NCBI GenBank assembly: GCA_014584605.1
Contig: JACTMO010000085.1
Span: 1 to 48,549, forward strand
Source: Bacteroidota bacterium
GTDB lineage: Bacteria; Bacteroidota; Bacteroidia; Flavobacteriales_F; PHOS-HE28
DNA length: 48,549 nt
Direction: 5' to 3'
The notes beneath the pieces were generated by a model. That model was not told the origin of the DNA. It ran no database searches and worked only from the letters and a program-made list of their open reading frames with translations. The position numbers and the translations under genes were made by a program. How positions within the stretch are numbered: the first letter of the stretch is position 1; each line of letters starts with the position of its first letter. Shown here in pieces: positions 1 through 9,700 of this stretch.

Positions 1-93
1 AAGACCCCCAAGCTCTCCATGAACCTCAAGCGCAAGTCCGCCTCCTACTCCGATGACTTCCGCGAGCAGCTTCTAAGGATTAAGACCCGATAG
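1..93 (+). CDS. C-terminal fragment of an unidentified protein
   Basis: An open frame runs from the first base to a TAG stop at 91-93 and encodes the last 30 residues of a basic, hydrophilic tail that includes SMNLKRKSASYSDDF and ends in RIKTR. The gene starts outside the window. No domain is recognisable in so short a piece, so no function is proposed. It is read in the same direction as the receptor-cyclase gene that follows, which appears to have its own promoter box at 141-148. Confidence 0.5.
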   Translation, partial: KTPKLSMNLKRKSASYSDDFREQLLRIKTR

Positions 94-140
94 CCCTGGG
101 ATCCCAAACAGCCTCTGGCACGTTGTTGGAGGGCGGGCGC

Positions 141-148
141 TACCTTTC
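141..148 (+). promoter_or_regulatory. Bacteroidota -7 promoter box
   Basis: TACCTTTC matches the Bacteroidota consensus TAnnTTTG at all but the last base and lies 7 bases before the ATG at 156. Such a short spacing implies a very short or leaderless transcript. No convincing -33 TTG at the usual spacing was seen. Confidence 0.45.
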
Positions 149-155
149 CGGGCCT

Positions 156-3100
156 ATGCTCCGCGCGGCCGCCATCCCCCTGCTCCTGTTGTGCGGGACG
201 GCCTTCGCGCAGCACTTCGACCTGCGCACCTTCTCGCTCGAACAGGGCCTGCCGAGCGCGCGCATCAGCGCCCTGTGCGAAGGCGCCGACGGGTCGCTGT
301 GGGCGGCCACCGACGAAGGCGCCGTGCGCAGCGACGGCATCCACTTCCACACCCTCGGCCACGACGAAGGACTGCCGGGACAGCACGTCACCGCGCTGCA
401 CGGGCTGCCCGACGGGAAGGTGTGGATCGGCCTGCGCACCGGGGCCGTGGCCTGCTGGGAGCGCGGCGCCGTGCACGTCTGGGGGCCCATGCCCGCGCGC
501 GGTCCGGTGCGCGCCTTCGCAACGGACGGCCAGGGCATCACCTGGGCCGCCCTGGCCGGCGGCCTCGTGCGCCTCTTGCCCGGCGGCGGTGCCACAGCCG
601 TGGCGCTGCCCACCGGGGCCGCCCCCCTCAACGCCCTGGTGCGCCTGCCCGACGGCGCACTGGCTTTGGGCACCGACAGCGGGCTGGTGGTGCAGCGCAA
701 CGGGAGCTGGGCCCTCGCAGGTCCCGCGTCCGGGCTGGACGGGCGGCGCATCACGGCCCTCTTCGCCGACGGCCTGGGGCTGGTGGTGGGCACCCCCCAC
801 GGTCACCAGTTGCTGGACGCCCAACTGCGCCGGCCGGTCCCGGGTCCCGGACCGGCACCCGGGCCGTCCCTGCCCGACCCGCGCGTGCAGTGCGTGCTGC
901 GCACGCGCAACGGCGACCTCTGGCTGGGCACGCCATCGGGCATCGCCCACCTGTCCACCCGGAACGGGCAGCCGGTGCTGCGCACCATCACCACGCGCAA
1001 CGGACTGGGGCATGACCTGGTGCGCTGCCTGATGGAGGACCGCGGCGGCACGGTATGGGCGGGCACCGCCTTCGGCGGGATCACCCAGTTCACCAGCGAG
1101 GCCTTCCTGCACTTCACCGAGCAGGACGGACTGCGGTCGCGGATCGTGAGCGCCATCCACCGCAGTTCATCCGGCGAATTATGGCTGGGCTCGGTGGGCG
1201 GCGGGCTTGCCCGCTGGGATGCGCAGGGGCTTCGTGTGTTCGCGGAACCCGAAGGATTGGACGACCCTTTCGTGCTGTGCCTTTCCGATGCACCCGGTGG
1301 CGACCTGGTGGTGGGCACCGCCACGCAGGGTCTCTTCCGCCGTAGGGGCGAACGCTTCGTGCATGTGGCCGACGGGCCCACCGGGCGCGTCAACGCCCTG
1401 TTGTTCGACGGCGAGGGGCGTCTGTGGGCCGGCACCGACCGCGGCCTCTGGAGCGACCCCGGCGACGGCCGTCTCATGCGGGTGGACGGTGCGCAGCCGA
1501 TGGTGACGGGCATCGCCTCCGGCGGCGACACCGTGTGGGCCAGCACCGCCGAGGGCCTCTTCCGCCTGGCCACGCGCAGGGTGCCGTGGCGCCTGGAGCC
1601 CGTACCCGGCCCGGTCGTGGCCATGACCAACGTGGTGCGCGACAGCAAGGGCAACCTGTGGGCCGGCACCGAGGAGCGCGGCCTCTGGCGCCTGCACGGC
1701 GCGCGCTGGGACAGCATCTGCACCGAAGGCGGCATGGGGTCCTCCACCGGCCTGCGCTCGCCCTCGGTGGAACAGGTGCTGCTGGACGCGTACGACAACA
1801 TCTGGGTGGGCACCCGTCGCGGCATCACGCTGCTGCAGCTCGACAGGATGCAGGAGCAGGTGCTGGAAGTGGACCACTTCAGCACCGAGGAAGGCTTCAT
1901 CGGCGTGGAGACCTTCCGCAACGCCTGCCTGCTGGACCGCGACAGCACCCTTTGGTTCGGCACGGTGCTCGGCGCCACCCGCTACGACCCCCGGCGCGTG
2001 CGAGAGGACCCTGCCGAGCCGCACACGCGGCTCACCGACCTGCTGCTCTTCTTCGAGCCTGCGGACTGGCGGCGGTGGTGCGACAGCCTGGACGGCGAGG
2101 GCCTGCCGGTGGGCCTGCGGCTCCCCCCCGACCGCAACCACCTGACCTTCACCTTCACCGGTATCAGCCTGGCCTACCCCGAAAAGGTGCGCTACCGCTA
2201 CATGCTCGAGGGGCACGACCCCGACTGGTCGCCCATCACCGCCACCGACCGGGTGACCTACAGCAACCTGCCGCCCGGCGCGTACAGCTTCCTCGTGATG
2301 GCGCGCAACGCCAGCGGGGTGTGGAATACCGGACCGGTGCGCTTCACCTTCACCATACGCCCCCCGCTGTGGCGCACCTGGCCCTTCCTGACCGGCAGTG
2401 CGGTGCTGCTGGCCCTTTTGCTGTGGGCCCTTGTGAAGCTGCGCGAGCGCCGCCTGGTACGTGTTCAGCATCGCCTGGAGCACATGGTGGAGGAACGCAC
2501 GCGCGAGCTGGCCGAGGAGAAGCACCGCAGCGAGGAACTGTTGTTGAACATCCTGCCCGAGGCCACGGCCAACGAGCTCAAGGAGAAGGGGGAGGCCCAG
2601 GCCCGGTCGCACGCCGAATGCACCGTGCTGTTCAGCGACTTCCAGGGTTTCACCGCGATCAGCGGGGAGAGCGAGCCCACGGGTATCGTCGCCGACCTCG
2701 ACCGCTTCTTCCGCGCCTTCGACCGCATCACCGACCGGCATGGGCTGGAGAAGATCAAGACCATCGGCGATGCGTACATGTGCGCCGCCGGCGTGCCGCA
2801 GGCCAGCCCCACGCACGCCCTGGACGCCGTGCTCACCGCGCTGGAGATGCTGGACGCGGTGGACCGCATCAACGGCGAGCGGCAGCGCGAGGGGCGCCCG
2901 CCCTGGGCCATCCGCATCGGCCTGCACAGCGGGCCGCTCATCGCCGGCGTGGTCGGCGAGAAGAAGTTCGCCTACGACATCTGGGGCGACACGGTGAACC
3001 TGGCCAGCCGGCTGGAGGGCCTCAGCGAGGCGGGGCGCATCAATGTCAGCGCCGCCACCTACGCCCTCGTGCAACAGTTCTGCGAGGTCACCCCGCGTGG

Positions 3101-3248
3101 TCCGCTGGCCGTGAAGGGCAAGGGCAAAGTGCAGATGTTCTTCGTGGACCGCCTGTTGGCGGACTGGAGCGCCGACCGCGCAGGGCGTGAGCCCAACGCC
3201 GCCCTGCTGGCCTGGCGTGCCGGACACCTGGCCACCACGCCGCCATGA
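156..3248 (+). CDS. Beta-propeller/Y_Y_Y sensor fused to a class III adenylate cyclase
   Basis: This 1030-residue protein starts at the ATG at 156, because a clean signal peptide (MLRAAAIPLLLLCGTAFAQ) begins there; an upstream in-frame ATG at 123 would spoil it. Residues ~20-650 are two-component-regulator propeller repeats (GLWAGTD-type strands), ~655-735 a Y_Y_Y domain, ~743-763 a membrane helix, ~770-805 a coiled coil, and ~813-1005 a class III nucleotidyl cyclase. Metal-binding Asp residues are in VLFSDFQGF and KTIGDAYM. The Lys of KIKTIGD and the Asp of YDIWGDTVNLASR are the residues that select ATP, so the predicted product is cAMP. In the usual Bacteroidota hybrid two-component system this periplasmic sensor drives a histidine kinase; here the output is a cyclase. 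The stop overlaps the next start as ATGA. Confidence 0.88.
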   Translation: MLRAAAIPLLLLCGTAFAQHFDLRTFSLEQGLPSARISALCEGADGSLWAATDEGAVRSDGIHFHTLGHDEGLPGQHVTALHGLPDGKVWIGLRTGAVACWERGAVHVWGPMPARGPVRAFATDGQGITWAALAGGLVRLLPGGGATAVALPTGAAPLNALVRLPDGALALGTDSGLVVQRNGSWALAGPASGLDGRRITALFADGLGLVVGTPHGHQLLDAQLRRPVPGPGPAPGPSLPDPRVQCVLRTRNGDLWLGTPSGIAHLSTRNGQPVLRTITTRNGLGHDLVRCLMEDRGGTVWAGTAFGGITQFTSEAFLHFTEQDGLRSRIVSAIHRSSSGELWLGSVGGGLARWDAQGLRVFAEPEGLDDPFVLCLSDAPGGDLVVGTATQGLFRRRGERFVHVADGPTGRVNALLFDGEGRLWAGTDRGLWSDPGDGRLMRVDGAQPMVTGIASGGDTVWASTAEGLFRLATRRVPWRLEPVPGPVVAMTNVVRDSKGNLWAGTEERGLWRLHGARWDSICTEGGMGSSTGLRSPSVEQVLLDAYDNIWVGTRRGITLLQLDRMQEQVLEVDHFSTEEGFIGVETFRNACLLDRDSTLWFGTVLGATRYDPRRVREDPAEPHTRLTDLLLFFEPADWRRWCDSLDGEGLPVGLRLPPDRNHLTFTFTGISLAYPEKVRYRYMLEGHDPDWSPITATDRVTYSNLPPGAYSFLVMARNASGVWNTGPVRFTFTIRPPLWRTWPFLTGSAVLLALLLWALVKLRERRLVRVQHRLEHMVEERTRELAEEKHRSEELLLNILPEATANELKEKGEAQARSHAECTVLFSDFQGFTAISGESEPTGIVADLDRFFRAFDRITDRHGLEKIKTIGDAYMCAAGVPQASPTHALDAVLTALEMLDAVDRINGERQREGRPPWAIRIGLHSGPLIAGVVGEKKFAYDIWGDTVNLASRLEGLSEAGRINVSAATYALVQQFCEVTPRGPLAVKGKGKVQMFFVDRLLADWSADRAGREPNAALLAWRAGHLATTPP

Positions 3249-4561
3249 GGCGCGCGCTGCTTCGCACCGTTCCGCCCGCCGCGCTGTTGCTGCTGGGCCC
3301 CGCCATGTGGAACGGCTTCCCCCTGGTGTACGCCGACACGGGCACCTACCTCACCAGCGGGTTCGAGGCCGCCATCCCGGCCGACCGGCCGATCGCCTAC
3401 GGGCTGTTCTGTCGGCTGTTCAGCGGGAACGGGGCCAGCCTGTGGGGTGTGGTGATCGCGCAGGCCCTGCTCACGGCCACGGTCCTCGCCCATGCCTGGC
3501 AACAGCTCGTTGGGCGCCACCGGGGCCTCTTCCTGGCGGTCGTGGCCCTGCTCAGCGTCGGTACCGGGCTGGGCTGGTACGTCGGGCGGCTGCTGCCCGA
3601 TGCCTTCACCCCGCTGGCGATCGTCTCCACCGGCCTGCTGCTGCTGACCCGCATGTCGGCACCCTGGCGCGTGCTGCATGCCGCCATACTGCTGCTGGCC
3701 TGCACCACGCACCTCTCGCACCTGATCATCGTGCCCGGCACCGCGCTGATCGCCCTGCTGCTGCGGTGCCTGCTGCGCGAAGGACGGCCCGGCATCACCG
3801 GCCCGGCGCTGGTGGCCTCGGCGGTGCTGCTGTCCGTGTTCCTGCTCGCCCTGGGCGGCCGCATGGCGGGCCACGGCTGGACGGTCGCGCGCGGGACACC
3901 GCTCGTGCTCCTCGGCCGCATCGTGGACGCCGGTGCGCTGCCGGCCGCTTTGGATCGCCATTGCTTGCACCACGGCTGGGTGCTCTGCGACCCACCGCCG
4001 CCCAAGGACAGCCGCACCCTGCTCTGGGGGCCCGACGGTGCCGTGGTGCGCGCCGGCGGTTGGGACGCCTACCTGCCGGAGGCGCAGGCCGTGACCGGCG
4101 TGCTGCTGCGCGATGCGGCGGTGCGCCGCGCGTTGTGGCGCGCGGCCTGGCGCGACGGCACGGCTCAGTTGGTCCGCGGCGGCCTGGACGAACTGGCCGA
4201 GCCCTGGTACCGCAAGCCGGTGAGCCCACCCTACCGCGCCATCGCGCAGTTCGTACCTCATGAACTTCCGGCCTATCTCCAGGCTCGACAGCACGGCGCA
4301 GGCACTTTGGTCCTGCGCGCCCTGGACGTCGTGCATCAGGTCCTCATCGCCGTTTCGCTGCTCCTGCTGGCCGCGTTGCTGGTCCGCACGCACCAGGCCG
4401 GGCCGCGCGTGCTGCTGCTCTTCGCCATCCTGGCCGTGGCCTTCGCGGCCTCCAGTTGCGCGGTGCTCAGCATCCCCGACCAGCGCTTCCTCAGCCGGGT
4501 GAGCGGGCTGCTGCCCCTGGCGGTGGCGATGGCGCTCGCCACACGGTGGGAGCGGTCCTGA
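3245..4561 (+). CDS. Polytopic membrane protein, possibly GT-C-like
   Basis: A 438-residue protein dominated by hydrophobic helices. The first helix is followed by WNGFPLVYADTGTYL, an acidic first-loop motif reminiscent of GT-C glycosyltransferases, although a true DxD is not clear. A large soluble loop (~residues 215-340) separates two groups of helices, and the last helices end in FLSRVSGLLPLAVAMALA. The start overlaps the stop of the receptor-cyclase gene by 4 bases, so the two are very probably co-transcribed. I do not recognise the family. A glycosyltransferase or an unclassified integral membrane protein are both possible; the GT-C idea is inference only. Confidence 0.7.
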   Translation: MRRALLRTVPPAALLLLGPAMWNGFPLVYADTGTYLTSGFEAAIPADRPIAYGLFCRLFSGNGASLWGVVIAQALLTATVLAHAWQQLVGRHRGLFLAVVALLSVGTGLGWYVGRLLPDAFTPLAIVSTGLLLLTRMSAPWRVLHAAILLLACTTHLSHLIIVPGTALIALLLRCLLREGRPGITGPALVASAVLLSVFLLALGGRMAGHGWTVARGTPLVLLGRIVDAGALPAALDRHCLHHGWVLCDPPPPKDSRTLLWGPDGAVVRAGGWDAYLPEAQAVTGVLLRDAAVRRALWRAAWRDGTAQLVRGGLDELAEPWYRKPVSPPYRAIAQFVPHELPAYLQARQHGAGTLVLRALDVVHQVLIAVSLLLLAALLVRTHQAGPRVLLLFAILAVAFAASSCAVLSIPDQRFLSRVSGLLPLAVAMALATRWERS

Positions 4562-4646
4562 CGGCGCTCCCCGGTGGGGAAAACCGCTCATCCCCTGCGG
4601 CCGAAGCCGACGGGGATCATGGGCATCCCGTTCGCCGTCGGGATCC

Positions 4647-4872
4647 CGTTCTTCGCATCCCGTCCCATGGGGAAGCACAACATGCCGACCGCTCCCGCCG
4701 CCCAGCCCTTGTGATCGGTGGGTTTCAACTCGAACAAGGCGTGTTGGTCAAGACTTGACCACCCCCACCTTATCCACTTCCTCCATCAGCTTCCCCGTTC
4801 CCGTCAGTGCCACGATGATGCGCTGGTCGTGGCGGATATCGTCGAAGGTGAGCGGGCGGCCCGATCGGTCCT
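4647..4872. repeat. 226-bp direct repeat, copy A
   Basis: This stretch repeats 6655-6880 in the same orientation (offset 2008), with about seven mismatches by eye, at for example 4701, 4704 and 4827. It spans 49 bp of the repeat that flanks the R-M gene, the R-M downstream region, and the last ~125 bp of the R-M gene. Homology stops abruptly on both sides. Together with copy B it brackets the gene at 4887-6452. The rest of 4562-4886 shows no gene. Confidence 0.9.
4748..4872 (-). pseudogene. 3' fragment of the R-M gene
   Basis: Within repeat copy A, the complement encodes the last ~41 residues of the R-M enzyme of 6756-10058, ending in the same EEVDKVGVVKS tail and TGA stop (4748-4750 corresponds to 6756-6758). 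No start codon or remainder of the gene is present. It is a relic produced by duplication or by loss of a second R-M copy. Confidence 0.85.
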
Positions 4873-4886
4873 GCTAACGGCCGGGA

Positions 4887-6452
4887 TCACCTCAGCACGA
4901 TCACCCGCGCGGAGGAGGCGCCCATCGCGTCATCCACGCGAAGGATGTAACAGCCGGCCGGGACCGCAGCGAGGTCGAGGTGTTCCTCGCGGCCCATCGA
5001 CCGACGGTCGAGAAGGACGTTCCCCATCGGGTCGATCAGTTGCATGCGGTTCCCCGGCATCGTATTGGTCACGGTCAGCCGGCCCGTGGTCGGATTGGGG
5101 TATGCCTGCCAGAGCCGGTCGTTGGCGGCCGCATGGGTCGGCACGCTGGTCGAAAGGGGCGCATAGGTCGAATCGATCACCAGGGCCGTGTACGCGGCGT
5201 AGCTGGTGCGGCCACCGATGAAGACACTGTCTTCCACGATGGAACCGAGCGTGACGTACGCATTGATCCGCCCTTGGGTATCGTTCCCGTACGACCTGTA
5301 CCAGCTCAGTTGTCCCAAGGCATCCCATTTGGCCAGGATGCCAGCGGGACTGAATAATGGCGATTGCTCAAGCGTGTCCGTGCCGTGGAACAGCATGCCT
5401 TGGAAATTCAAGCTGGCGAAAACCTCGCCCGCATCGTTCGTCCGGAGCTGCCCACCGATCCCACCATTGGTCCCGCTCGCCAGAAAGGACGTGTCGTCGA
5501 GCGCGATCAAGGAGCCCGATGGATCGAAGGAGGCCAGGAACCAGCGCGGGGAGCTTCCGGGCAGGGTGTCGTTCCCGATGGCCGCCGTACCGCTCAAGGT
5601 GCCCGAGAGGTGGACCATGCCGTCGGAGGTTATGGCCAGGTCATGGAGCACATCTTCCCCGGCGCCGCCGATCCGGGTGACGAACAGGGGAGTACCGGCC
5701 GTGTCGAACCTGGCCAGGAAGATGTCGGAGTCCCAGGCTTGCATGGCATAAGATTGACCGGCCCAGGTGGTCGTGTCCGCATTCATCGCGGTCATGCTGC
5801 CGGCCACCCAGATATCGCCTGTTGGACCGATGGCCAGGCCGTCGCAATGGACCTTGTCCGTGACCACGAATTGTGCGAGCATGTTGCCGTTGATGTCCAC
5901 CTTCCGGTAATACCTCCAGCCGTTCCAGACGACGGTGAAATGGATGTTGCCCGCCCCATCCACCTCGAAGTCATCACCGCCCACGTAATGTTGCTGGAGC
6001 CAAAGCAGGCTGCCAGCCGTGTCCACCTGCATGATGTAGGCGCCACCGGCCGTAATGGGGGTTGCCGTGCCATTGTACTGGATACTGGACGAGCCTCCCC
6101 AGTTGTTCACCCATCCCGACAGGGTGATCCGGCCCCCGATCTCCCGGACAGGCCCTGCGTCATCGTTGCTGTGGGCCCCGATCGCATGGATCCAACGCAT
6201 GTTCCCCATGCGGTCCGTACGTCCCACGTAACCATCATTGTATCCGTACCATTCGGGTTGCTGGCCGTCGAAGGGGTGGTCATTGAGGAAGTCGCCCGTG
6301 ATGATCAGGTCCCCGAAGGAGGTGCGATGCACTCCGTTGCAATCGGCATTCGTGTTCGTGTACGGATGGAACCAAGCCGTATCCTGCCCTCCGGCGTTGG
6401 AGCACAGCAGTGTCGCGCACAGCAGGCCGGCAAGTGATCCGTAGCGCGTCAT
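4887..6452 (-). CDS. Secreted T9SS cargo with beta-propeller-type (SBBP-like) repeats
   Basis: A 521-residue protein with a signal peptide (MTRYGSLAGLLCATLLCSNAGGQ). Its body consists of repeated blades of the type found in SBBP or delta-60 repeat proteins, such as GDIWVAGSMTAMNAD, GTPLFVTRIGGAGEDV and GMVHLSGTLSGTA. The C-terminal ~75 residues form a type A sorting domain beginning AYPNPTTGRLTV and ending ARVIVLR, so it should cross the outer membrane by T9SS and be released or anchored by PorU. No enzyme motif is visible; its role is unknown. It sits between two 226-bp direct repeats and has no co-directional neighbour close enough to be an operon partner. Confidence 0.85.
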   Translation of the reverse strand: MTRYGSLAGLLCATLLCSNAGGQDTAWFHPYTNTNADCNGVHRTSFGDLIITGDFLNDHPFDGQQPEWYGYNDGYVGRTDRMGNMRWIHAIGAHSNDDAGPVREIGGRITLSGWVNNWGGSSSIQYNGTATPITAGGAYIMQVDTAGSLLWLQQHYVGGDDFEVDGAGNIHFTVVWNGWRYYRKVDINGNMLAQFVVTDKVHCDGLAIGPTGDIWVAGSMTAMNADTTTWAGQSYAMQAWDSDIFLARFDTAGTPLFVTRIGGAGEDVLHDLAITSDGMVHLSGTLSGTAAIGNDTLPGSSPRWFLASFDPSGSLIALDDTSFLASGTNGGIGGQLRTNDAGEVFASLNFQGMLFHGTDTLEQSPLFSPAGILAKWDALGQLSWYRSYGNDTQGRINAYVTLGSIVEDSVFIGGRTSYAAYTALVIDSTYAPLSTSVPTHAAANDRLWQAYPNPTTGRLTVTNTMPGNRMQLIDPMGNVLLDRRSMGREEHLDLAAVPAGCYILRVDDAMGASSARVIVLR

Positions 6453-6464
6453 GGCATTACTGCT

Positions 6465-6572
6465 TCAGGGTTGACGATCGGCCGTGCCGCAGCTTGCTTT
6501 CCCGGCATGGGCCATGGCGTGCCAGCCCCACTGTTGTGCGCGTCGGCGGATCTTGATGCGGGAGAGGGGCAT
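6465..6572 (-). other. Short ORF abutting the repeat boundary, possible gene remnant
   Basis: An ATG at 6570-6572 opens a 35-residue frame (MPLSRIKIRRRAQQWGWHAM...) ending in TGA at 6465-6467. Its start codon touches the end of direct repeat B (6573), exactly as the GTG start of the R-M gene touches repeat C (10059). It may be the beginning of a host gene whose upstream region was duplicated. No homology is recognised and it may not be expressed. Confidence 0.3.
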
Positions 6573-6703
6573 GGGCGGAAGTTAGAGGTTACCTCTTGAT
6601 GGACTTGGCCGCACATGGTGCACGTTGGCTGCATGATCCCAACCTCACATCGTCCGTTCTTCGCATCCCGTCCCATGGGGAAGCACAACATGCCGACCGC
6701 TCC
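6573..6703. repeat. ~130-bp direct repeat flanking the R-M gene, left copy B
   Basis: 6573-6703 repeats at 10059-10189 in the same orientation (offset 3486), with two mismatches by eye (one in GATCCCAACC/GATCCAAACC and one near the right end). The copies bracket the R-M gene. Read on the minus strand each copy lies directly before a start codon and contains TAACTTCC, a weak match to the TAnnTTTG box, so the repeat probably includes a promoter. Confidence 0.92.
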
Positions 6704-6755
6704 CGCCGACCCGCCCTTGTGATCGGTGGGTTTCAACTCGAACAAGGCGTGTTGG

Positions 6756-9700
6756 TCAAGACTTGACCACCCCCACCTTATCCACTTCCTCCATCAGCTT
6801 CCCCGTTTCCGTCAGTGCCACGATGATGCGCTGGTAGTGGCGGATGTCGTCGAAGGTGAGCGGGCGGCCCGTGCGGTCCTTCAGCCATTTCTGCGCGGGC
6901 TGGTAGCCGCCGATGTAGAAGTTCCAGGCCACCTCCGGCACGTCGGCGAAGTATTGTGCGTCGTTGATCCACACCTTGCCCAGCCCCTTGCCCGTGGCCT
7001 CGAAGCCGGGGCTCTTGGCCGTCATCTTGCGCGTGACCGTGTTGTCGCCGGGCTCGGGGAAGCGGGTGATGAACGCATCCACCGCCGGATCCTCCAGCAA
7101 GTGCAACCGCCGCAGCCGCGCCCCCAGCTGCACCAACGCCCTGAACTTCTTCACCTTCTCACCATTTTCACCCTTCTCCCCAGGCAGATCCTTCGGAAAG
7201 GGTATCCGTGGGAAATCACGCTTCAGGAACTCCTTGTACTTGGCGCGGTAGGCCGGGCTGTGCAGCACCGCGTAGCCGTAGTCCAGCACATCCAGCGGGC
7301 TGAGGGTGCCGCTGTGTGCGCCGTCCGGCCGAGCGGAGTCGAGGCCGTGTGCCCACAGATCGTTGGCATCGAAGCGGTATGCCAGGCCGATGCCCTCCGC
7401 CATCTGCGCCACCAGCTTGGCATCCAGGTTGGGCTGCACGCCTTGGCTTAGGGCTGTGGTCTGATTCGCGGTTTCGGGGTAGAAGTAGAGAGGAAAGACA
7501 TAGTTATTGTCGAGCGATGAGATAGCGCCCTTGCTGACGATATCACGCGCGATGAGATAGGTGTGGCTGTAGTCCCTGTTCGCCTTACACGAACAGAAGG
7601 CGTAGTTCGCGCCCTCATAGAGATGACGCATCACTTTTCGCTGTGGACTAGCATAAAAGCCTCGTGACGTTCCTGTGTAGTAAGTCACTCGCGTATCAAA
7701 TGGACGATAAGAAACCGGCCTGTAGCATTCAGCATTGCCATTCTCTACGATGTCCGCTTTTGCGGACGGGACTGTCCAATCTCGCGAGTCTTTGTATAGG
7801 TTGTATTTGGCACGAATCTCCTCGACCGGCAGGTTGCGAAAAGACACCACGGTAGATTCGAGTTCAGACCGTTCAATTGCTACAGTGAGATCATCCTGTG
7901 CTGACGCAAACCCCATCGTATGCAATGGGAACAACTCAGCAGTGAAGAGTCCTCTTGTGTATTCTTCCTCAAGACCAAGGTCGACGGGCTTAAAAAAAAG
8001 GTATGGACCATTTGGCTTCAGTAGCTCGAATTTGAGGCGCTGCAACTTGCCTTCCGAGAGCTCAGCATACTTGAACTCTCTCTCCCCAATCAGGCTGGAG
8101 TAGTAGACCTTGGCCTGTCCCGATCGCTTGCTCTTGCTGCGAACGAACAGATTGATACACACCCCTTGCTGTATGTCAAACACATTCTCGTCTACAGTAC
8201 CCTTCTCCAGCAGCTTTGCCTTCTTTGAACTGCCGTGCAGATCGACCACATAGATCTTGTCGAAGGTGTTCAGCAGGTGCCAGCGCATGCCCCGGAAGGT
8301 GGGGTTGTCCAGAAAGCTGTGGTTGTTGATGTAGGCCAGCACACCTTCGCCGGTCTTCTCAATGAAGTGCTCACCGAAGCGGATGAACTTCACGTAGTCG
8401 TCACCGAGCCAATGCTTTCGTTCGTTGAAGTGCTCGCCATCCACGTACTTGTAGTCCTCGATCAGCCCGCTGATCCATTCGCCCTTGTTGGTGCTGATGC
8501 CGCTGTACGGCGGATTCCCCAGCACCACCATCACGGGGGTGTCGCGCTTTACGGCGTTGGCCTCGTTGGCCTCCTGGCTCAGCCAGCTGGCGAAGAGGGT
8601 GCCGGTATCGGGGTGGGCTTCTTCCAGGGAGTTGGTGAGGAAGACGCGTAACCGTTGTTGTTCGCTGCCCTTGGGCGCGGCACCGGGCGTGCCGTGCGGC
8701 TTGCCCATGTCGTAGCCGGTATCGCGCAGCACCAGGTCCAGCTTCAGGTGGGCCATGGCGTAGCTGGCCATCAGCAGCTCGAAGCCGTTGAGGCGCGGGA
8801 TCAGGTGCTGCTCCACGTATTGCGGCCATAGGCCCTCCTGCCCCTGGAATTTGGCATGCACCTGGCGCACCACTTCGGCCAGGAAGGTGCCCGTGCCGGT
8901 GGCGGGGTCCAGCACTTGCACGCGGTGTACGGTCTTCTTCAGGCGGCGCTTGCCGGTGGTGGTGCGCTTGTCGGCGTTGTCGGTATCCACCTCGATCTGC
9001 ACGGTGCTGCTGTCGGCCAGGCCCATCGGCAGGTTGAACTCGCTCTTCAGGATGTCGTCCACCGCGCGCACGATGAAGCGTACCACGGCATCGGGGGTGT
9101 ACCACACGCCGCGGCTCTTGCGCAGCTTGGGGTCGTATTGCGCCAGGAAATCCTCGTAGAAGTGGAGGAAGGCATCCTCGCGGCCGCTGCCCTTGCCAAA
9201 GGTGCTGAGCAGTTTGCTGATGTCGGTGGCGCGGAAGATGTCGGCCAGCGCATCCACGATCCACACGATGCGCTCATCGAGGTCGGGCCCGCTGATGCTG
9301 TGGAAGAGCTTGCGCAGGAAGGGATTGCTCTTGGGGATGAGCACGGCGGCCTCCATGCGGCCGAAGCTGTCCAAACTGGGGTCGTGCAGCCTTGCGGCGA
9401 ACATGCCGTAGGCGATCGTTTGCGCGTAGAGGTCGGCGAAGGCTTTGGGCGTGATGTCGTGGATCAGGATCTGTTTGAAGGCCTCGAGCTGGGCCTTGAG
9501 GTCGGTGTTGGCCCGGGTCTCCTCGTCGCTGGAGACCGCTTTCTCGATCACATCGGCCAGCAGGCGGGCTTTGCCGGCCATCATGCCGGCGAGTTTCTTG
9601 GGGCTGGTGATGGTCTGGCCCTGCCACGCCACGAGATCGGCGATGAGCGCGGTGAACCGTTCGAACGCGGCGGGCAGCGGTTTCACCTTCCCATCGGACA

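Noticed and set aside
45..1160. Long open frame opposite the receptor-cyclase gene
   Set aside because: High GC keeps antisense frames open. It has no domain and fully overlaps a gene with clear motifs. The same applies to other long shadow frames, for example 1179-3227 minus, 8856-10085 plus and 39927-42719 plus.
4562..4886. Open frames across repeat A read as genes (for example 4718-5221 plus)
   Set aside because: They run through a duplicated fragment of the R-M 3' end and the complement of the T9SS cargo gene, and have no independent support.
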